Origin: Pseudomonas sp. GM49
GTDB lineage: Bacteria > Pseudomonadota > Gammaproteobacteria > Pseudomonadales > Pseudomonadaceae
NCBI RefSeq assembly: GCF_000282355.1
Contig: NZ_AKJL01000147.1
Coordinates: 1-39,222 of the forward strand
Direction of reading: 5' to 3'
DNA length: 39,222 nt
This document shows positions 34,658-39,222 of this stretch, one piece after another. The position numbers and the translations under genes are program-made. The notes under the pieces are model-generated. The model saw only the letters and a list, made by a program, of their open reading frames with translations. It searched no databases and was not told the origin of the DNA. How positions within the stretch are numbered: the stretch's first letter is position 1; the number at the start of each line of letters is the position of its first letter.

Positions 34658-34705
34658 AGCATCAGGCAAGCACGATCAAGATAGAAACAATGGAGCAGAA
34701 ACAAA

Positions 34706-34741
34706 CAAGGGCTTGCATCAGCTTTCGCTTGCGAGCCCTTG
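34706..34741. repeat. imperfect inverted repeat
   Basis: CAAGGGCTTGC and GCGAGCCCTTG pair at 10 of 11 positions around a 14-nt loop. A terminator for the 64-residue gene is possible although the following sequence is only ATTTC. Confidence 0.45.
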
Positions 34742-34859
34742 ATTTCAGATAACACCCGACGACGGAATTGATGGCGTTGAATGCACCTTGAGGAGCGTTG
34801 GTCGTTCAATTTTACGTCGGGTTAATTACCCTTTTGGACAAATCCAATCGTTTTCCGCG

Positions 34860-35465
34860 CTAAAACCACCCATTACGATCATCTTCCAGCTCCTGGCGAC
34901 ACTGCTTGAGTTGGGCGCTGTAGATTTCTGACCGCTTTTGCACTTTCTGGGCAACCTGCATCAGCCAGGGTTTACTGCGATAGGAATTATGGCTATAGCC
35001 CCCACGCCCCTCGTGATAAGCCAGGTACTGATTGTAGGTGTCCCATTTGGAGATGCCGAGCTGACGTTGGGTGCCAGTGGTGTACCAACCGATAAACATG
35101 ATCGCGTCGTCGAAACTGTCACGCGAACCGCCATTGCCAGTATTGTCCTTGTACTCACCCCACACCGGGTCTTGAGCCTGCGCATAACCGTAGGCCGAAC
35201 TGACTCGCCCCCAGGGAATCACCCAGAGCAGATAGTCACGAGGCGGCAAGGCGTCAGCCACGAAGCTGCTTTCCTGCTTCATGATCGCCATGGCCACATG
35301 CAGAGGCGTCCCGAATTCACTCTGCATCTCTAGCGAGTCCTCATACCAGTCGGGATACTCACGGTAAATACTGCAGAGATTGTCTTGATCTTTTGGTGGC
35401 ATAGTCGTGCAACCGGTCAAAAACAAAAACAACAAAGCCAACAGCAAAACTTGCCCTTGTTTCAT
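34860..35465 (-). CDS. lipoprotein with lytic-transglycosylase-like (SLT) domain
   Basis: A 201-residue predicted outer-membrane lipoprotein: signal KQGQVLLLALLFLFLTGC with Cys19. The mature domain has the SLT-type ES motif (MAIMKQESSFVA; catalytic Glu about 65) followed by AYGYAQAQ (about 91-98), which resembles the AYGLMQ segment of soluble lytic transglycosylases. It also has YLAYHEGRGGY, like the Ala-Tyr-Asn-Ala-Gly segment. Peptidoglycan cleavage to anhydromuramyl products is therefore likely. Neighbours give no further hint. Confidence 0.82.
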   Translation of the reverse strand: MKQGQVLLLALLFLFLTGCTTMPPKDQDNLCSIYREYPDWYEDSLEMQSEFGTPLHVAMAIMKQESSFVADALPPRDYLLWVIPWGRVSSAYGYAQAQDPVWGEYKDNTGNGGSRDSFDDAIMFIGWYTTGTQRQLGISKWDTYNQYLAYHEGRGGYSHNSYRSKPWLMQVAQKVQKRSEIYSAQLKQCRQELEDDRNGWF

Positions 35466-35531
35466 CCATCCCCCTCAAAAAAACAAGGGCATAAAGTGCC
35501 TAATGCCAGTCAGTAAAGCGGTAATGCGATC

Positions 35532-35567
35532 TGTAGCAGCTGCCGAGCTCGCGAGGCTGCTGCTACA
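35532..35567. repeat. single REP-like palindrome
   Basis: TGTAGCAGC-TGCC ... GCTGCTGCTACA, another member of the TGTAGCAGC class. It lies just downstream of the FleN-like gene and may serve as its terminator. Confidence 0.65.
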
Positions 35568-35572
35568 AAGTG

Positions 35573-36394
35573 TCACCTTCTCGAATTATGGACGAGTTGG
35601 TCAACGAAGAACTCCATATGCCCTCTGGGGGTAGCCGGCAAAGGCCAAGCGTCTACCTTTAAAGCGATTTCCTGAAATGCTTGAGCGCACTTGGAGCGCG
35701 GAAAGTGTTCGTAGACTGCTCGCTGCTTCTGCACTGCCCTACGCGCACATTCATCGTACGGAACCGCTCCCACATACCGCAGGGTTACGTCGAGGAAGCG
35801 ATCGGTGACTTTGGCCAATTTAGCGAACAGCACCTGACCTTCCTTCGGGTTCTGCTCCATATTGACCAGCACCCGGAAACGGTCCATTCCGTAATCACGA
35901 TTAAGCAGTTTGATCAGTGCGTAGGCATCGGTGATCGAGGTCGGTTCGTCGCAGACCACCAGCAAGACTTCGTGGGCCGCCCGGACGAGACTGACCACCG
36001 ACGCGCCGATACCAGCAGCCGTGTCAATCACCAGCACATCGAGACTGTCACCGATTTCACTGAAGGCCTGGATCAGGCCTGCGTGCTGAGCCGGAGACAA
36101 ATGCACCATGCTCTGGAGGCCTGAAGCCGCGGGGACGACTCGTATCCCGCCCGGACCGTTCAAAAGTACATCGGATAGCTCACAGCGACCTTCGATTAAA
36201 TCGGCAAGCGTGTACTGCGGGGTAAGACCCAACAGGACATCGATATTCGCCAAGCCAAAATCGCCATCAAGCAATACGACTCGCCTTCCAAGTTTCGCCA
36301 GCGCCAATGAAAGATTCACAGCCACAGTCGACTTGCCGACGCCGCCCTTTCCGCCGGTCACGGCGATAACTTGTACAGAACGCACACCATCCAT
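35573..36394 (-). CDS. orphan FleN-like MinD/ParA ATPase
   Basis: A 273-residue deviant-Walker ATPase strongly like FleN (FlhG), which limits polar flagellar number by binding the FleQ regulator. Visible are GGKGGVGKS (14-22), LLDGDFGLANIDVLLGLTP (about 41-59), DVLVIDTAAGIGASVV (Walker B), and CDEPTSITDAYALIKLLNRDYGM, all FleN features. The C-terminal PATPRGHMEFFVDQLV also matches. The usual neighbours (flhF, fliA, che genes) are absent; genes beside it are a lipoprotein and phage relics. It is therefore probably a second, divergent copy. The ATG has GGGAA about ten bases upstream. Confidence 0.88.
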   Translation of the reverse strand: MDGVRSVQVIAVTGGKGGVGKSTVAVNLSLALAKLGRRVVLLDGDFGLANIDVLLGLTPQYTLADLIEGRCELSDVLLNGPGGIRVVPAASGLQSMVHLSPAQHAGLIQAFSEIGDSLDVLVIDTAAGIGASVVSLVRAAHEVLLVVCDEPTSITDAYALIKLLNRDYGMDRFRVLVNMEQNPKEGQVLFAKLAKVTDRFLDVTLRYVGAVPYDECARRAVQKQRAVYEHFPRSKCAQAFQEIALKVDAWPLPATPRGHMEFFVDQLVHNSRR

Positions 36395-36602
36395 GTTATT
36401 GATTCCCTTCCATGTGCAACGCGTGCGAGTAGTCGCTAGCTATCCCTAGATACGCAATGTTAACTGAAAAGTACAGACACATGGCCCCTGGCTGTATCAC
36501 AGGATCACTAGAAACGCTGTAACCCACTACGTGGCAATCACGCGAACCAGAACTGCCACTGCTGCGATGCCCTCATCCGCCGACTAATCGCCTATGCCGG
36601 CT

Positions 36603-36818
36603 TCAGACCTGCTCCCTTCCGTTCCGTTCAAGATCAACGAAAACCAGCTCGCCCTGGAGGCTGCCATCATGGTGCTCCCGCTTTGTGTTGAGCATCGCGG
36701 AGCGGGCGAGATCGGCGGCAATATCCGCGGCGCCCTTCAAACGATTGACAAGAACGAAGAACTCATCTCGGGGGCAAGTCGGGCGCGCGTTTACTGCTGC
36801 AACTTGTGCACTTGACAT
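36603..36818 (-). CDS. 71-residue hypothetical protein
   Basis: A short frame beginning SSAQVAAVNARPTCPRDEF and continuing FVLVNRLKGAADIAADLARS with a DLERNGREQV end. Composition and codon use look coding, but the Shine-Dalgarno (AAAAAGA) is weak, and an antisense frame of similar length exists. It resembles the small helical DUF3077-like proteins scattered in Pseudomonas accessory regions; that is a guess. Confidence 0.45.
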   Translation of the reverse strand: MSSAQVAAVNARPTCPRDEFFVLVNRLKGAADIAADLARSAMLNTKREHHDGSLQGELVFVDLERNGREQV

Positions 36819-36871
36819 TCTTTTTTCAGGGAAAATAAATGCAACCGCTCTAAAACGCAGTTTTGACGCAG

Positions 36872-36911
36872 GATGTCAATCGTTTGACATCCGTTCCCCC
36901 CGAGCTACCAT
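36872..36911 (+). promoter_or_regulatory. palindrome and TTGACA promoter candidate
   Basis: GATGTCAA-TCGT-TTGACATC (36872-36891) is a perfect 8-bp-arm palindrome. Its right arm supplies a consensus -35 TTGACA (36884-36889), followed after 16 nt by TACCAT (36906-36911). A repressor bound here would block the promoter. It reads towards the ORF at 36944. Confidence 0.5.
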
Positions 36912-36943
36912 CAGGGAATGGATGATACTGACCTAGGAAAAAT

Positions 36944-37111
36944 ATGAGCACCGAATCTAAGCACGGATGGAAATGGGCTTACCGAAAACTGCGTGGACTG
37001 TACTGCTCTCGCCGGACAGCCTTCTACAGAGCCACGCTTTATTCCCTTCGGGGCGACACGGGGTCGTTTTACGTTGATCGCAGCTGGGAGAAGATCCGTC
37101 TTCGTCGCTGA
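36944..37111 (+). CDS. 55-residue basic small protein (candidate)
   Basis: ATG 36944 has TAGGAA at a good distance and a promoter-like region 33 nt upstream. The product (STESKHGWKWAYRKLRGLYC, then SRRTAFYRATLYSLRGDTGS, ending WEKIRLRR) is Arg/Tyr/Trp-rich and strongly basic. It lies antisense over the dead part of the lysin relic. It looks like a small phage-type protein, but I know no family. Confidence 0.4.
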   Translation: MSTESKHGWKWAYRKLRGLYCSRRTAFYRATLYSLRGDTGSFYVDRSWEKIRLRR

Positions 37112-37195
37112 TTGTGTGCCAGCCATCAATTCGCCGCGGGCCTCGCCCCACAACGTCCGGGCGAGGATGTCGCGGTCCTTCTCGGCTTCGGTCAT
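37110..37195 (-). pseudogene. truncated phage cell-wall hydrolase (SleB/CwlJ-like)
   Basis: From ATG 37195, with GGAGA upstream, the frame reads TEAEKDRDILARTLWGEARGE, the typical N-terminus of SleB/CwlJ-type endolysins in Pseudomonas prophages and tailocins. The expected continuation (G-x-x-G-M-x-A-V-A-x-V-I-x-N-R) is absent; the frame runs on as unrelated sequence to a stop at 36911. It is a 5' remnant of a lysis gene, presumably left by deletion of a prophage. Confidence 0.6.
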
Positions 37196-37210
37196 CACTT
37201 TTCTCCAGGC

Positions 37211-37235
37211 GAAAAAAAGCCCGCGATCAGCGGGC
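37211..37235 (-). terminator. intrinsic terminator upstream of the lysin remnant
   Basis: On the minus strand GCCCGC-TGAT-CGCGGGC is followed by TTTTTTT. It ends whatever once preceded the lysin gene. Confidence 0.8.
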
Positions 37236-37316
37236 GATAAATGGTTGTTCAAATCGGGAGGAAGCTATGCGTAATGCCAATCGAGCCGGTTTTCTTTGAC
37301 TCCTGTTTCCCACACG

Positions 37317-37346
37317 CACAAAAAACCCCCTCGCCAGGAGGGGGTC
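37317..37346 (-). terminator. terminator of the membrane-protein gene
   Basis: Minus strand ACCCCCTC-CTGGC-GAGGGGGT then TTTTT, 56 nt past the stop at 37402. Confidence 0.88.
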
Positions 37347-37401
37347 TGATGTTTCAAAGGGTCAAACGGTTTTACCCGTCTTTACCTGGATTTTCGTCAG
37401 C

Positions 37402-38067
37402 TCAGCGCAGCGCAGGAATACCCGCAAACAGCCACGAAGTCTCCTGAACTGGCGCTGCTTCGTTGCGTTTACGCGCCCATTGAGTCAGCGCCACCATCAT
37501 CGCAAAGCCGAGCACGATCAACACCGGATAGGCCATCAGCAACTCGGTGAGCGAATACTTCCAGGCCAGCGGTCGACCGACACCGAGCATGGCGGCATAC
37601 AGCCAGGACACGCCCGACAGTGCGCCAGAGAACAGGGCAAACATTCGCACATTGACCTTAAGATCCAGCAGCGACCCGGCCTTCAGCATTGCCGGCAATA
37701 CATAACGGTGTAACAACATGCCGTTGAATGTCAGCAACAATACAATAATGACTTTGGCTTGAAGTTTCGGATTGGCAAAATAGTTCATGCCTTTATCAAG
37801 GTAATCAATACCTATAATCGCAGCACCAGTCACCCACAAGAATATCAACGCATTGGCAACAGACTTCTGAAGACTGGCCATATGTTCATTGTCGTGCCCC
37901 GACGACACACGACCTTTCAGTAAATCCTTGACCATTGCGGCATCACTGGCAAACACCAGTCCGATAGCTACGCAGCAAGCCAACAGGTGAACGTACACTA
38001 CGCCTAAACGCAAAAACTCCATGGATTCTTTCTGGCCGATCAGGCCAATCATTGTATTAATATCCAA
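37402..38067 (-). CDS. multi-pass inner-membrane protein, unknown function
   Basis: About 221 residues with five or six hydrophobic helices (VVYVHLLACCVAIGLVFA; ALIFLWVTGAAIIGIDYL; KVIIVLLLTFNGMLLHRYVL; ALFSGALSGVSWLYAAMLG; MAYPVLIVLGFAMMVALTQW). I prefer the TTG at 38067 as start: GGAG lies seven bases before it and the protein then begins (M)DINTMIGLIGQKESMEFL. The longer frame includes a poor leader. Histidines inside helices 1 and 3 could bind haem, as in CopD- or cytochrome-like membrane proteins, but this is speculation. It has its own terminator. Confidence 0.78.
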   Translation of the reverse strand: MDINTMIGLIGQKESMEFLRLGVVYVHLLACCVAIGLVFASDAAMVKDLLKGRVSSGHDNEHMASLQKSVANALIFLWVTGAAIIGIDYLDKGMNYFANPKLQAKVIIVLLLTFNGMLLHRYVLPAMLKAGSLLDLKVNVRMFALFSGALSGVSWLYAAMLGVGRPLAWKYSLTELLMAYPVLIVLGFAMMVALTQWARKRNEAAPVQETSWLFAGIPALR

Positions 38068-38577
38068 GACTACATCTCCACTTATTGCGGCAGTGCAAAT
38101 TGACCATGCCCCAGGCATGCGAATTAATTGATTAATTGCGCCTGCACGGCCAAGTTCGCATTGATTGAAGCAACTAAATAATTTGGTATTACAAGAGAGA
38201 GCGACTCGCCCAGCGAGTCAGTGATGACGGCATACTATCACTCCAGGTCTCAGGTAAAAAAAATCCCCATGCGCATTCCATTCAATGCAGATGAGGTATA
38301 CGTCCATTTTATTAGTGAGTGCAGTGCGAACTCTCGAAGGTTCCGCCTGCTGGTGAATCAGAGCGAAGCATATCAAAATCGTTCACTTTTTAAGCAGAAC
38401 GCTCGACAAACGGTACAAAATCCAACCCCCAGGGGTACCTGTTTCCCTGGCTGAAACCCGCGTTGCTACGGAGCTGAATCGTTTCCTGTCTTTTGCCGGA
38501 AAAAAAACAGCAATCGCACTGAACTCACATCGCCAGACCCGAGCGATGGCAAAAATTGCCTACCGGTCAGTGCGGGC
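38068..38577. other. 510-nt gene-poor spacer
   Basis: AT-rich next to the membrane-protein start. It holds a 7-bp-arm hairpin GACTCGC-CCA-GCGAGTC (38203-38219) and a dyad AATTAAT-TG-ATTAATT (38122-38137) in the promoter region. A 77-codon plus frame at 38221-38454 lacks a ribosome-binding site and coding character. I see no gene. Confidence 0.6.
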
Positions 38578-39222
38578 TCAAGCCAGCAACTCGGTGATCC
38601 ACCGGGCCTGCCGCGCGATGTCCTGCACGGTCTCCTCGGGCACGGCCTGCTGCGCCCGGGCAAAGTGGCTCAGGGTCTTGTGTTTCTGGCGCAACTTGCG
38701 CTGCCACTTGACCAGGAACGCCGGACTGCGGGCCTGCATCTGCAACGGCCCGAAGTACAGCTCTTGGGCGGTGTAGATCACCGGTCCGTTTCGCTCGGCG
38801 ACGATGATTTCGTAGTCGAAACGATTTTCCCGCAGCACTTCCTCGCAGAGGATGCGATAGCCATTTTCCATCAGCCATTGGCGCAGTGGCTGTTCGCCGC
38901 CGTTGGGTTGCAGGATCAGGCGCTCCTGACCGCTCAGGTGCGCCTTGCCGCTGTCGAGAATGTCGCGGATCGTTTCGCCGCCCATACCGCAGAGGCTGAT
39001 CGCCGTGATCCCGTCTCCCGGTTCGATTGCCGCCAGACCATTGGCCAGGCGCACGGTGATCTGCGGTTCCAGGCCATTCTCACGCACGGTGCGGTTGGCC
39101 GCGTGGAACGGCGTCAGCGCCACCTCGCCGGCCACCGCCGCGACAATGGCGCCACGGCGCATCAACGCCACCGGCAGGTAGCCGTGATCCGAGCCGATAT
39201 CGGCCAGGCGCGCACCGGCTGG
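38578..39222 (-). CDS. trmK: TrmK-family tRNA (adenine-N1) methyltransferase, partial
   Basis: The 5' end is beyond the right edge. The visible 215 codons start in the SAM motif (PAGARLADIGSDHGYLPVALMRRG), then GEVALTPFHAANRTVRENGL, ITAISLCGMGGETIRDIL and RLILQPNGGEQPLRQWL. These are the TrmK (PF04816) motifs; the family methylates N1 of A22 in tRNA in Bacillus. The C-terminus is helical, as in TrmK. Assignment of the exact tRNA site in Pseudomonas is not established. Confidence 0.9.
   Translation of the reverse strand, partial: PAGARLADIGSDHGYLPVALMRRGAIVAAVAGEVALTPFHAANRTVRENGLEPQITVRLANGLAAIEPGDGITAISLCGMGGETIRDILDSGKAHLSGQERLILQPNGGEQPLRQWLMENGYRILCEEVLRENRFDYEIIVAERNGPVIYTAQELYFGPLQMQARSPAFLVKWQRKLRQKHKTLSHFARAQQAVPEETVQDIARQARWITELLA

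Noticed and set aside
38221..38454. 77-codon plus-strand frame in the right-hand spacer
   Set aside because: No ribosome-binding site, poor codon use and no recognisable pattern.

Overview
The window looks like chromosomal DNA of a fluorescent-group Pseudomonas. Gene content is typical of that group (hpd, gloA, ahpC/ahpF, gor, galU, an MvaU-type H-NS analogue, modABC, RarD, a trmK-type methyltransferase). The spacers carry many REP/REPIN palindromes built on the GTAGGAGCGAGCTTGCTCGCGA core that is common in P. fluorescens relatives. No rRNA, tRNA or CRISPR array was seen. I know of no single large mobile element here, although two stretches look accessory.

Layout. 1-5.4 kb: an aminotransferase, then a sugar-acid module with a CdaR-type regulator, a glycerate kinase and a divergent ACS-family MFS transporter. 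5.5-9.9 kb: an aldo/keto reductase, RarD, 4-hydroxyphenylpyruvate dioxygenase and an EamA exporter. 10-13.2 kb: a LysR regulator, a CSS-EAL c-di-GMP phosphodiesterase and an MvaU-type silencer. 13.3-16.9 kb: a periplasmic protein, glyoxalase I and the AhpC/AhpF peroxidase. 17-19.3 kb: a tyrosine recombinase diverging from a KfrA-like coiled-coil DNA-binding protein, with a palindromic candidate operator between them. 19.3-21.6 kb: glutathione reductase and GalU. 21.9-23.9 kb: small proteins and lipoproteins, including a DUF1883 gene and a 55-residue protein. 24-26.6 kb: an alkylation-response cluster of a 2OG-Fe(II) oxygenase, AlkB and Ada. 26.6-28.8 kb: an AcuI/YhdH oxidoreductase and a nitronate monooxygenase. 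28.9-31.5 kb: modABC behind a ModE-like box. 31.5-34.7 kb: several short genes interleaved with terminators, plus a TetR/NmrA-family divergent pair. 34.8-37.3 kb: an SLT-like lipoprotein, a FleN-like ATPase with no flagellar neighbours, and a prophage-lysin remnant. 37.4-39.2 kb: a membrane protein and a TrmK-family gene cut by the right edge.

The most interesting logic is in the alkylation cluster. The oxygenase-alkB pair and ada are each preceded by an almost identical 25-nt element that has the AAT-N6-GCAA geometry of the E. coli Ada operator. Yet the N-terminal sensor domain of this Ada has lost three of its four zinc-binding cysteines and keeps only the nucleophilic one. Either the sensor works by altered chemistry or control has moved elsewhere. 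Second in interest are the recombinase/KfrA-like pair with its palindrome, the orphan FleN paralogue, and the remodelled phage remnant. In the remnant a strong-looking promoter and a short ORF run antisense to the broken lysin gene.

Most other genes are ordinary core metabolism and stress functions. Starts were chosen from Shine-Dalgarno position and family N-termini. Three genes (rarD, the mvaU-like gene and the membrane protein at 37.4-38.1 kb) appear to start at TTG.
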